Shown: positions 8,007 through 17,675 of the stretch, in pieces | Layout: each line of letters opens with the position of its first letter | How positions within the stretch are numbered: the first letter of the stretch is position 1 | Assembly: GCF_001663815.1 (NCBI RefSeq) | Contig: NZ_CP016027.1 | Span: 1,550,001-1,614,000 of the forward strand | From: Halothiobacillus diazotrophicus | Lineage (GTDB): Bacteria > Pseudomonadota > Gammaproteobacteria > Halothiobacillales > Halothiobacillaceae | Direction: 5' to 3' | Length of the DNA: 64,000 bases | Position numbers and translations under genes: made by a program | The notes under the pieces: model-generated | The model's input: the letters and a program-made list of their open reading frames with translations, nothing else | Databases searched by the model: none | What the model was told of the DNA's origin: nothing

Positions 8007-9128
8007 TTACTTGGGATTGTTCAGGGCTTCGGAAGCGGTTTCCAGCTTGGCGACCTGCATCATGATGGCCTTGCCCGGAGTTTGCGGCAGCCGGGGCATC
8101 GTTTCTTTGGGGAACTTACCAGTCAGGTCGCCCAGAAAGGCCACGATGTCGTGAACCTGCTTGTCCGACAGAGATTTGCCCAACTGGCAGGCAGCCATGA
8201 TCCGGACGGCGGTCGGCAGGCTGGCCACCGAGCCATTATGGAAATAGGGTGCCCGCAGCGCGACGTTGCGCAGGCTGGGCACCTTGAAATCATGTTCGTC
8301 GGCCGGATTCTTCGTGACATTGAATCGCCCCGGATCCTTGTCCAAATCATACTTGTGGACGTAGGCCACGCATTCCTGGTTGTGAGCCTGCAAGGGGAAT
8401 TTCTGGAAGAAGCCGGTCCCCATCTTCGTCCCGGGGTTGTCGAACATCATGCCCGCATGGCAAGCAGCGCAACCCATGGTATGGAGGTCGTGCATGCCGG
8501 CCACGGCAGCAGTGTTCATGGCCTTCTTGTCGCCGGCCATGTAGCGGTCATAGGGGCTGTCCGGCGTAATCAGGGTCCGCTCGTAGGTGGCGATGGCCTG
8601 CACGACGTGTTCCAGGGAAATCGAGTCCTTCTGGCCGAATACCAGGCCAAATTCCTTCCGGTACCCCGGAATCTGTTCGAGCCGATCCACGATGGCCTTG
8701 GCATTGGGCATCCCCATTTCCACCGGGTTCATCAGCGGCCCCTTGGCCTGATCCTCCAGACTCTTGGCGCGGCCGTCCCAGAACTGCACGGTATTGAAGG
8801 CCGCGTTGTACACCGTGGGCGTGTGCCGCGGCACATCCACCCGGCCCATCACTCCGAAGGAAAGCGGGAGACCATCGCTGCCGTTGCCCATTACCCGATG
8901 ACAGGTGTCGCAAGAAAAATCCCCGGACAAGGAGAGCCGGGGATCGAAATAGAGCTGTTTGCCCAAAGCCACCTTCTGGGGCGTCATAGGGTTGTCGGCC
9001 GGTACGGGAACCTTGGCGGGAAACGAATTCGCCAGAACGGGAAACGCCCCGCCCAGCCCGCTTGCCAACACCACCTGAAGGGCGGCTCGCGCCAGCCTTG
9101 CGCCCACGGAAAACTCGATCGGATTCAT
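8007..9128 (-). CDS. di-haem cytochrome c peroxidase
   Basis: This 373-residue periplasmic peroxidase of the bacterial CcpA/MauG family reduces hydrogen peroxide to water using c-type cytochrome electrons. Two CXXCH haem sites are visible, CDTCH near residue 73 and CAACH near 220, together with family motifs such as GKQLYFDPRLS, YNAAFNTVQFWDGRA and VPSLRNVALRAPYFHNGS. I chose the ATG whose codon is at 9126-9128 because GGAGGAG lies 7 bases upstream. An ATG two codons earlier is too close to it, and the much longer open frame upstream has no export signal. From this start the N-terminus is a basic then hydrophobic signal peptide (ARLARAALQVVLASGLGG). A likely role is removing peroxide made during respiration or sulfur oxidation. 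Confidence 0.92.
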   Translation of the reverse strand: MNPIEFSVGARLARAALQVVLASGLGGAFPVLANSFPAKVPVPADNPMTPQKVALGKQLYFDPRLSLSGDFSCDTCHRVMGNGSDGLPLSFGVMGRVDVPRHTPTVYNAAFNTVQFWDGRAKSLEDQAKGPLMNPVEMGMPNAKAIVDRLEQIPGYRKEFGLVFGQKDSISLEHVVQAIATYERTLITPDSPYDRYMAGDKKAMNTAAVAGMHDLHTMGCAACHAGMMFDNPGTKMGTGFFQKFPLQAHNQECVAYVHKYDLDKDPGRFNVTKNPADEHDFKVPSLRNVALRAPYFHNGSVASLPTAVRIMAACQLGKSLSDKQVHDIVAFLGDLTGKFPKETMPRLPQTPGKAIMMQVAKLETASEALNNPK

Positions 9129-9349
9129 CTGCATACTCCTCCAGCCCCTGCGCCGCAGGGTTTTTCGCCATGGCAAAGCCCCGCCTTGCGACGGGCATGA
9201 AAAGCATCGATGCATCAAGGAATAGACAGCAGAGACCGGGTTGTCACGGGTATGCACATGAACATCTGCCCATATCCATGTCCCCCCGGTAACAGGCGTT
9301 TCCCACCTGTTACAGAACGGGGAAGGCTGACCGGACAAGTCGCATCAGC

Positions 9350-11056
9350 TCAGGGGTGGCTGACGCAGTTTCGGCCCTTGCCCTTGGCGGCGTAGAGGTA
9401 GGAATCGGCAGAGGAAATCAATGCTTCGAGCGTGGGATGCCTCTCGGTGCGCTCGACCACCCCGAAACTTGCGGTAATCGTGAGTGAGACGCCCTGATAG
9501 TTCATCGTGTGCCCGGCAATGAGTGCCCGCATGCGTTCGGCCAGCGTCACCGCCTCGCCAAGCCGGGTTTCCGGCAGCAACAGGATGAATTCCTCGCCCC
9601 CCCAACGGGCCAGCACGTCATGATCGCGAATGGATTGCTGGAGCAGGCCCGCCACCGAACGCAAAACTTCGTCACCGACGGCATGACCATAACGATCGTT
9701 AACGCGCTTGAAATGATCCAGGTCCAGCAGGATCACGCACATCGCGCAGTCGTGCCGTTGCGCAAAGTGCCAGACCGGCATGCTGATATCCGTGAATGCC
9801 CGGCGGTTGTTCACACCGGTCAGCGGATCCACCCGCGCCAGCGCCTCGGCCCGGGACTTCTCCACCATGCCCATCCGGAACTGGTAGGTCAGCGCCAGGG
9901 CCAGCAGCGTCGCATCGAGCATCAGCCCCACATCCGCTGCCCGGAACGTCCATTCGTTGAACGGGATCATCCCCCAGACAGCCAATGCCGTCAGGGCCGC
10001 ACCCACCATCGCCGCGAAAGCGGCCAACAGAAAATAGCGCGCCGCCGGCACGGCTGCCCGTACGGAAACCACGCCCACGCCGAGCATGATCACGGTAAAC
10101 AGGCAGACGAACACGAATGCCAGCAACAGGGCATCGCGCTGATCGTCGAACAGGATCGTGAGCACGAGGAGCGCCACAACACCGCCGATCAATCCCAGAA
10201 CGGACTTGTGCAACCGGGGGAAATGAACGCGCGTATTCAGGAAACTCAAACCGAACAGCAACCCGCTCGCCGCATACGACACCATCAAGGTCGGTTGCGA
10301 CCACTGCGCCCAGACCGTGTCATCCGGCCACAACCAACGAAACCCATGACCGGTGTAGGCGATGTTCATCAGAATGAACAGGCCGAGATAGACCGAGTAC
10401 AGCAGGTAACGAAGCTGCCGCAGTCCGGCATACAACATTGCGTTGTAGATGAGCAGGGCAAGCAGGAAACCATACAGGAAACCGTAACTGTAGCTCTGGA
10501 ATTCCGTCTGGGCGTCCGCTTCGGCGACGGTTGTCAGGAAAATCGGCACCACCATCGGATCCGGCGTGGCGATCCGCACGAAGATCTCGGTGCGCCCCGG
10601 TTCGAAGGCATGATCGAAAGCGAAGAATCGACTGTCGATGGGCCGTTCGGCGAACGGCAGGCGATCGCCCATGTGGTAGGTGCCCGTCGTACGGCCATCC
10701 CGCCGGAGATAGACATCGATCCAGTCCAGCCAGGGGATATCGATGGAAAGCCGACGCAGAAGCGCCCCGGACTCCTGATTATCCACAACGAAGTGCAGCC
10801 AGACGGCCGGCGCACCGATGCCGAAGTCCAGGACCGGACGGCGACTTTCCGTAAACGCCCCCCGCCGGTAGGCATCGATGGCCTGATCCAGGTCGATGCG
10901 CCCACCGGTTTCCTGGTAGTAGGCGATGTGCGTGCCAATGGGCATATCCGGGCGGGCGTTCGCCACATCCACCGGATCGGAACCCACCGCCGAACCCAAG
11001 GCCGCATTGCCGGACACCAGGCTGATCAGCAACGACAGGACGGCCCAAAACCTCAT
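9350..11056 (-). CDS. membrane diguanylate cyclase with 7TMR-DISM sensor
   Basis: This protein has about 568 residues. A signal peptide (MRFWAVLSLLISLVSGNAAL) is followed by a periplasmic DISM-type beta-rich domain (ending near RTEIFVRIATPDP). Seven or so hydrophobic helices follow, then a cytoplasmic GGDEF domain with DPLTGVNNRRAF, DLDHFKRVNDRYGHAVGD and an active-site RWGGEEF near residue 485. An intact GGEEF predicts conversion of two GTP to cyclic di-GMP. 7TMR-DISM proteins sense periplasmic ligands, often carbohydrate-like. Start 11056 is chosen because it begins the signal peptide; the frame is open further upstream and no strong ribosome site decides it. It lies upstream of and co-oriented with the peroxidase gene, but 221 bp separate them. 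Confidence 0.88.
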   Translation of the reverse strand: MRFWAVLSLLISLVSGNAALGSAVGSDPVDVANARPDMPIGTHIAYYQETGGRIDLDQAIDAYRRGAFTESRRPVLDFGIGAPAVWLHFVVDNQESGALLRRLSIDIPWLDWIDVYLRRDGRTTGTYHMGDRLPFAERPIDSRFFAFDHAFEPGRTEIFVRIATPDPMVVPIFLTTVAEADAQTEFQSYSYGFLYGFLLALLIYNAMLYAGLRQLRYLLYSVYLGLFILMNIAYTGHGFRWLWPDDTVWAQWSQPTLMVSYAASGLLFGLSFLNTRVHFPRLHKSVLGLIGGVVALLVLTILFDDQRDALLLAFVFVCLFTVIMLGVGVVSVRAAVPAARYFLLAAFAAMVGAALTALAVWGMIPFNEWTFRAADVGLMLDATLLALALTYQFRMGMVEKSRAEALARVDPLTGVNNRRAFTDISMPVWHFAQRHDCAMCVILLDLDHFKRVNDRYGHAVGDEVLRSVAGLLQQSIRDHDVLARWGGEEFILLLPETRLGEAVTLAERMRALIAGHTMNYQGVSLTITASFGVVERTERHPTLEALISSADSYLYAAKGKGRNCVSHP

Positions 11057-11463
11057 GAGCACGTCACGAAATTTTCGTCGCTGTGGGGGCGCGCGTGGGG
11101 CGGATACCGGTGGCGGTCCTGACGGGCACGATCGCCATGCCCGTTGATCCACCCTCGGGTGCGGTTCTCTTCATGGGCTGCATCATACCCCACCGCACCG
11201 AAATTCCGCGGCTGGCAAGTGCCGAGGGCGGCTGACGGTAGCCCGTCCCGTCGATCGAACGGGAGAAAAATCGACACCTGATAAATAGTCGACCAATGAA
11301 TTATCACAAGACCCTAGCTTAATTCCCCATTCAAACATTACTATGGGGGGCGAAACCATTGGTTGCGGCCACGCGTACGGTGGCCAGTAGTCCGCGGGCA
11401 CTTGAATAGCCGTGGCCGGACACGGACGGCCCATTACTTGTTTGGATGCGTTTAGGGGGTTTT
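11057..11463. other. 407-bp intergenic region between divergent genes
   Basis: This region holds the leaders and presumably the promoters of the divergently transcribed diguanylate cyclase and rhodanese genes. It has an AT-richer core near 11270-11340. I found no convincing -35/-10 pair, RNA gene or coding frame. GGGGG five bases before 11464 is the ribosome site of the rhodanese gene. Confidence 0.5.
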
Positions 11464-12303
11464 ATGATTTTGCAGAGGGTCTTGATTGGCGCCGTGATGA
11501 TGGCTGCCCTCACGATGGGACAAGCGGTGCAGGCCGAAGACGATGCCGCCGTGACCGAAGTGGCCCAGACGCCCCCCAAGGATCTGTATGCCTCGTTCAA
11601 TCTCAAATACGTGACCACGGATGAACTCGCCAAGAACCCCGGCAAATACACCATCATCGATGTCCGATCCCAGTTCTCCTACGACGTGCTGCATGTCAAG
11701 GGCGCCTACTGCGTGCCGTTCGTCCTGCCGAAGAACGAATTCGATGCGAAGGTGAAGAAAATCATCGCCGAGACCAAGAAACCCCCGGCGTTCTACTGCA
11801 ACGGCCCGATGTGCGCCATGGCCCATCGTTCCTCTATTCGCATGCAGGAAGACGGCGATCCGAATACCTACGTCTTTGCCGACGGCATTCTCTCGATGGC
11901 GGAAAAGTACCCCGCCAACACGCTGCTGTACGGCGAACCGCTGAAATCGGCGAGCGAACTCATTTCCGACGAAAATTTCAAGGCCCATCTGCTCAGTGCC
12001 GACAAGGTCATTGCGCAGACGGACGCCGACCCCAAGGCGGTGATCATCGACATCCGGGATCCCTGGCAACGTGCCGGCATTTCCCTGTTCCAGATGCGCG
12101 ACATCAATATTCCGCTGACCGACCCCGCCAAGCTGAAGGAAACGATTCTGCATGCGAAGCAAAGTGGACGGACGTTGTACTTCGTCGACGTGAAGGGCAA
12201 GCAGGTCCGCTGGCTGCAGTACCTCCTGCGGGCCAACAACGTGACCAACTACTGGTTCGTGAAGGGTGGCGCGCAATCCCTGATCAACGCCATGCAGCAG
12301 TAA
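11464..12303 (+). CDS. exported tandem rhodanese-like protein
   Basis: This protein has about 279 residues and a signal peptide (MILQRVLIGAVMMAALTMGQ, cleavage probably near VQAED). Two rhodanese folds follow. Domain 1 has YTIIDVRSQFSYDVLHVKGA and an active-site loop FYCNGPMCAMAHRSS, containing the catalytic cysteine. Domain 2 has VIIDIRDPWQRAG, but the matching loop reads YFVDVKGKQ, with Asp in place of Cys, so it is probably inactive and structural. Rhodaneses move sulfane sulfur to thiol acceptors or cyanide. Export places this one in the periplasm, where thiosulfate and sulfur intermediates occur. The ATG at 11464 is preferred over one six codons upstream because GGGGG lies five bases before it and the signal peptide begins there. 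Confidence 0.82.
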   Translation: MILQRVLIGAVMMAALTMGQAVQAEDDAAVTEVAQTPPKDLYASFNLKYVTTDELAKNPGKYTIIDVRSQFSYDVLHVKGAYCVPFVLPKNEFDAKVKKIIAETKKPPAFYCNGPMCAMAHRSSIRMQEDGDPNTYVFADGILSMAEKYPANTLLYGEPLKSASELISDENFKAHLLSADKVIAQTDADPKAVIIDIRDPWQRAGISLFQMRDINIPLTDPAKLKETILHAKQSGRTLYFVDVKGKQVRWLQYLLRANNVTNYWFVKGGAQSLINAMQQ

Positions 12304-12324
12304 CCCGGCCATCGCGCCGAGTGA

Positions 12325-12350
12325 ATCCGGGCTCCGGCCCGGATGCGTTT
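12325..12350 (+). terminator. hairpin terminator after the rhodanese gene
   Basis: ATCCGGGC (12325-12332) and GCCCGGAT (12337-12344) form a perfect 8-bp stem with loop TCCG, followed by GCGTTTGTTT. The T run is interrupted, so termination may be partial. Confidence 0.55.
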
Positions 12351-12379
12351 GTTTCATCATCCAGCCCCCGACAACACGC

Positions 12380-13630
12380 ATGACCCTACCCGACGCCAAT
12401 ACGATTCTGGAGCGTGCGCGAACCCAATTCATGGGGCTCGCGCCCTTTCTGCGCATGAGCATCGAGGGGCAGGATCTCAGACCCGTCGCGCAGGCAATGC
12501 TCGAAGCGCTGGGGCAGGATTCGAACAACGCCAATCTGTGGATGAACCTGTCCACGGTGATGTTCGGTCTGGAACAACGGGAAATGGGGCTATCCATCCA
12601 GGATCAGGCCCTATCGCTCATTCAACGGGTGTTCCATCGGGCAGCGACGCGTCCGCCCACCCGCTTTCGCCTGCTGATGATCATGGTGGCCGGAGACATC
12701 GCCGCCAACACGCCGCTGGATTGCCTCCTCGAAACCACCGACATCGAACTGATCTACTACTACGCCGCACCCAATGCGCCGTTCGCGCAGCCCATCCCCG
12801 AACATGACGCGGTCATGGTCGCACTGGGTTATGCTCCGGAACACCAGGAGCTGCTGAACCTCCTTCAGGACAAACTGGCCCTTTGGCCGCGCCCGGTGAT
12901 CAATGCCCCCCGATTCATTCCACATACCGAACGCAGCGTGGCCAGTGCCCTGCTTCAAGGGATTCCGGGCCTGCTGATGCCACCGACCCTGGCAGTGGAT
13001 CGGGCGGAACTCATTGCCATCGCGCAGTCCGAGCAGGAACTGGGCCGCCGCCATCCCGACTGGGCTTACCCCATCATCGTTCGCCCGCAAGACTCCCACG
13101 CGGGACGGGATCTGGAACGCATCGCGACACCGGGCGAATTACACGATTATCTGGCCCGAGTCCCCGCGCAGCGGCTGTTCATCGCCCCATTCATCGACTA
13201 TCGATGGTCCGATGGCCTGTATCGCAAATTCCGTGTGGCGCTGGTGGATGGCGAACCCTTCATCTGCCATATGGCCATCTCCGACCACTGGATGATCCAT
13301 TATCTGAATGCCGGCATGTACGACAATCCCGCCAAACGTGCGGAGGAAGCAGCCTTCATGGCCGACTTCGATGCCTTCGTTGCCCGCCACCGAACGGCAC
13401 TTGCCGAAATCCACGAGTGCAGCGGTCTGGACTATGTCTGCTTTGATGGCGGCGAAACCCCGGACGGCCAGTTGCTGATCTTCGAGATCGATCACGTCAT
13501 GGTCGTGCATGCCATGGACCCGCTCGACCGCTTCCCGTACAAGCCGGCCCATATCCAGCGGGTGCAGGCGGCGTTCGAACAGATGATCGCCCGGCGCGCC
13601 ATCGCCCACCAGACGACTGCCGGGAGTTGA
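12380..13630 (+). CDS. ATP-grasp-like protein with N-terminal TPR-like helices, unknown substrate
   Basis: This is a 416-residue protein of a family I cannot name. Residues about 20-90 are helical and TPR-like (LRPVAQAMLEALGQDSNNAN, LWMNLSTVMFGLEQREMGL). A middle segment (FRLLMIMVAGDIAANTPLDC, DIELIYYYA) looks like a nucleotide-binding alpha/beta pre-grasp domain. From about 225 the sequence is ATP-grasp-like: YPIIVRPQDSHAG, then GLYRKFRVALVDGEPFICHM, then LDYVCFDGG and LLIFEIDHVMVVHAMD, where acidic residues could bind Mg-ATP. ATP-grasp enzymes join a carboxylate to an amine or thiol. The stop overlaps the serC region (TGATG), so the genes are probably cotranscribed. A link to serine or phosphoserine chemistry or to a peptide-ligase product is speculation. 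Confidence 0.6.
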   Translation: MTLPDANTILERARTQFMGLAPFLRMSIEGQDLRPVAQAMLEALGQDSNNANLWMNLSTVMFGLEQREMGLSIQDQALSLIQRVFHRAATRPPTRFRLLMIMVAGDIAANTPLDCLLETTDIELIYYYAAPNAPFAQPIPEHDAVMVALGYAPEHQELLNLLQDKLALWPRPVINAPRFIPHTERSVASALLQGIPGLLMPPTLAVDRAELIAIAQSEQELGRRHPDWAYPIIVRPQDSHAGRDLERIATPGELHDYLARVPAQRLFIAPFIDYRWSDGLYRKFRVALVDGEPFICHMAISDHWMIHYLNAGMYDNPAKRAEEAAFMADFDAFVARHRTALAEIHECSGLDYVCFDGGETPDGQLLIFEIDHVMVVHAMDPLDRFPYKPAHIQRVQAAFEQMIARRAIAHQTTAGS

Positions 13631-13635
13631 TGCAC

Positions 13636-14757
13636 ATGGCCCAGCCCATCCCCGCCCTCAACCCGAACAACGAACGGAATTTCTCCGGCGGCCCCGGCGC
13701 GCTGCCCGCATCGGTGCTGCAGCAGGTGCAGGAAGCGATCGTCTCGGTTCCCGAGGTCGGACTGTCGATTCTCGGTATCAGCCATCGATCGGACTGGTTC
13801 GCGGCCGTGGTCCAGGAACTGGAAACCAATATCCGCACCCTGCTCGGCCTCGGTGACGACTATCACGTCCTCTTCCTCCAGGGCGGCGCCACCCAGCAAT
13901 TCTCGATGGTGCCGATGACCCTGTTGCACGGCAAGACCGTGCCCGCCGAGTATCTCCTCACGGGCTACTGGAGCGGCAAGGTGCTGACCGAGGCCCGAAA
14001 AGAAGGCCCGATCCGTACGCTCTGGAGTGGCGAGGCGGACAGCTATCGCCGTCTCCCCAGCGACGCAGAACTCGATTTCTCGCCCGACGCCCCCTATATC
14101 CATTACGTATCCAACGAAACGGTCGAAGGCATCCAGTTCCACCGCGTCCTGGGTCGGGACGATGTTCCGCGCGTCTGCGACATGTCCTCGGATTTTCTTT
14201 CCAAGCCCTGCGAAGCGGACCGGTTCTCGCTGATCTACGCCCATGCGCAGAAGAACATCGGCCCGGCCGGCGTCACCGTGGTCCTCGTGCGCGATGCCTT
14301 GCTGCAGGACGTCCGGGACGACCTGCCCGGCTTCCTGGACTATCGCAGCCACATCAAGGCACATTCCAACTACAACACGCCGCCGGTGTTCGCGATCTAC
14401 GTCGTCCTGCTGGTCACCCGCTGGCTGCTGAACGATATCGGTGGTCTCGAACGGATGGACGCAATCAACCGGCGCAAGGCGCAGGCGCTGTACGAATTCC
14501 TCGATACCAGCGACGGGTTCTACCAAGGCCGCGCGGCCACGGCGGATCGCTCCCTGATGAATGTGGCCTTCAACCTTGCCACGCCCGAACTGGAACGACT
14601 GTTCTTCACCGAAGCACAGCAGGCAGGCATTTTCGGCCTCACGGGGCACCGGGCGATCGGCGGCGTGCGCGCTTCTCTCTACAACGGGCTGACGGAACAG
14701 GCCGTGGCGGGTCTCGTCGATTTCATGGCCGAATTCCGGAAACGCCACGGCAGATAA
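13636..14757 (+). CDS. serC: phosphoserine aminotransferase
   Basis: SerC is the PLP enzyme that converts 3-phosphohydroxypyruvate and glutamate to phosphoserine, in serine and pyridoxal phosphate synthesis. The protein is 373 residues from the chosen start, slightly longer than the usual 360. Visible family signatures are NFSGGPGALP, ISHRSDWF, FLQGGATQQFSMVPMTLL, HYVSNETVEGIQF, DMSSDFLSKP and the PLP lysine in YAHAQKNIGPAGVT. The ATG at 13636 has GGGAG nine bases upstream. An ATG at 13630, overlapping the preceding stop, is only three bases from that site and less likely. Translation is probably coupled to the ATP-grasp-like gene. No serA is nearby. Confidence 0.93.
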   Translation: MAQPIPALNPNNERNFSGGPGALPASVLQQVQEAIVSVPEVGLSILGISHRSDWFAAVVQELETNIRTLLGLGDDYHVLFLQGGATQQFSMVPMTLLHGKTVPAEYLLTGYWSGKVLTEARKEGPIRTLWSGEADSYRRLPSDAELDFSPDAPYIHYVSNETVEGIQFHRVLGRDDVPRVCDMSSDFLSKPCEADRFSLIYAHAQKNIGPAGVTVVLVRDALLQDVRDDLPGFLDYRSHIKAHSNYNTPPVFAIYVVLLVTRWLLNDIGGLERMDAINRRKAQALYEFLDTSDGFYQGRAATADRSLMNVAFNLATPELERLFFTEAQQAGIFGLTGHRAIGGVRASLYNGLTEQAVAGLVDFMAEFRKRHGR

Positions 14758-14827
14758 TCCCGACGGCCCCGCCCCAGCGTTCTGGCCCTGATCCCCACAT
14801 GCATGGCATGGCCCCACTGCGGCGGCG

Positions 14828-14833
14828 TATAAT
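14828..14833 (+). promoter_or_regulatory. consensus -10 box directly before the nudJ start (possible leaderless transcript)
   Basis: TATAAT ends six bases before the ATG at 14840, so a transcript would begin at or next to the A of the start codon. The expected -35 position (GGCATG region) is poor and there is no ribosome site before the ATG. Confidence 0.4.
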
Positions 14834-14839
14834 TCCCGG

Positions 14840-16442
<1,603 letters not shown>

Positions 16443-16563
16443 GCTGTCCGCGTGTCTACTTGCCTTTGGCGGCGAATACAGGGAAAGTACCCTGTTGCCG
16501 AACGTACGAGCCACACATGACCCTGTCCCGATCCTGGACCACCATCGTCCCACCGAGCCGAAC

Positions 16564-17190
16564 ATGAACGCCATCGAAGACCAGACCATCGCCCTCGGCG
16601 GCATCCTCCAGAGTTGCCGTCTCGTCCGCGAACTTGCCTACCATGGGCGCGTGGAAAACGACGCCGCTTTCGAGGCCAGCATCCGTTCCCTGTTCCAATT
16701 CGACCCGAAGGATACCGCCGACACCTTTGGGGGCGTCGCCGCGATCGATTACGGGCTGGAGACCTTCCATAAACTGCTTTCCGCGCAGAATCGTCAGCCC
16801 GCCGATACGGAGTTGATCCGCTACGCCGTCAGCCTCATCGCCGTCACGAAGGCCTTTCTGGCGGACGAGACCATGGCCTCCCGCGTGCACCAGCGTCTAT
16901 CTGCCCTCTCGCCATCCATGACCGAACACGGCATCGACGATGCGCTGATGACCGATTTGAACCATCTCTATCGGGAAACCATCAGTACGCTATCGGCCCG
17001 CATCGTCGTCAATGGCGAGAAGCGTTTCCTTGAGGAAGCTCGGGTCTCCAGCCGCATCCGTGCCCTGCTGCTGGCCGGCATTCGCGCCACCGTGCTTTGG
17101 CGACAGGTGGGCGGGAATCGCTGGTTGTTGCTGCTTCGTCGCGGACAGTATCTCAAGACCGTCCGGGCACTGCGCAACGCGCCCCCCTGA
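16564..17190 (+). CDS. hflD: HflD homologue
   Basis: This 208-residue protein begins MNAIEDQTIALGGILQSCRL, characteristic of the HflD (YcfC) family, with DPKDTADTFGGVAAIDYGLE further on. In E. coli HflD is a membrane-associated protein that binds the lambda CII activator and lowers lysogeny; its normal cellular role is unclear. The length from the ATG at 16564 matches the family, so I reject the 23-codon upstream extension. The gene follows mnmA by about 120 bases; purB, which follows in E. coli, is absent and the convergent nuo operon comes next. Confidence 0.92.
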   Translation: MNAIEDQTIALGGILQSCRLVRELAYHGRVENDAAFEASIRSLFQFDPKDTADTFGGVAAIDYGLETFHKLLSAQNRQPADTELIRYAVSLIAVTKAFLADETMASRVHQRLSALSPSMTEHGIDDALMTDLNHLYRETISTLSARIVVNGEKRFLEEARVSSRIRALLLAGIRATVLWRQVGGNRWLLLLRRGQYLKTVRALRNAPP

Positions 17191-17247
17191 GTGCGATCCC
17201 TTGCCCGGCGCAAGCTAAGGCGTCGGTGCTCCTCTGATCCCCCATGA

Positions 17248-17272
17248 AAAAAGGCCCACGAAGGGCCTTTTT
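17248..17272. terminator. bidirectional Rho-independent terminator (hflD / nuo operon)
   Basis: AAAAAGGCCC (17248-17257) pairs with GGGCCTTTTT (17263-17272) around a 5-base loop. The T tract on each strand can serve both hflD (+) and the nuo/DUF2818 operon (-). Confidence 0.9.
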
Positions 17273-17294
17273 CACGTTCGGGGTGCCCGGAAGA

Positions 17295-17618
17295 CTATCG
17301 ATGCGGCCACAGTTGACGGCGCAACTGGTACTGCCAGATGAAGCCCGGGGTGGCCAGGGTCGCGAACATGAACAGCGTCACCACCCAGAACTCCCAGGGC
17401 TTGTGCTGGATGCCACCGATGCTGTCCTCCAGATAGAGGCCGATGCCGATGGCCACGGCATAAAGCACGAACCATTCGACGAGCTGGATCCAGAACGACT
17501 TGCGCTGTCCGGCACCCGCCACGGGAATCACGAGAAACATGCGCTGATTGAGAAACGGCAGGTTGGCCAGGACCAACATCACCAGAATATAACCCTGTAC
17601 GAGGGTGTTGCTTACCAT
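17295..17618 (-). CDS. DUF2818 family membrane protein
   Basis: This is a 107-residue integral membrane protein with three hydrophobic helices: an N-terminal one (LVQGYILVMLVLANLPFL), a central one (WFVLYAVAIGIGLYL) and a C-terminal one (FWVVTLFMFATLATPGF). It ends in a basic tail. It matches my recollection of DUF2818, a short family found immediately after nuoN in many Betaproteobacteria and some Gammaproteobacteria. Its place, 57 bases after nuoN and before the operon terminator, suggests cotranscription and perhaps a role in complex I assembly or stability. That role is inferred from position only. Confidence 0.8.
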   Translation of the reverse strand: MVSNTLVQGYILVMLVLANLPFLNQRMFLVIPVAGAGQRKSFWIQLVEWFVLYAVAIGIGLYLEDSIGGIQHKPWEFWVVTLFMFATLATPGFIWQYQLRRQLWPHR

Positions 17619-17675
17619 CCGTTCTTACTCCGATTGACGCGGGGGCGTCGTGGATTGAATCTGTCGCAGCCGTGG

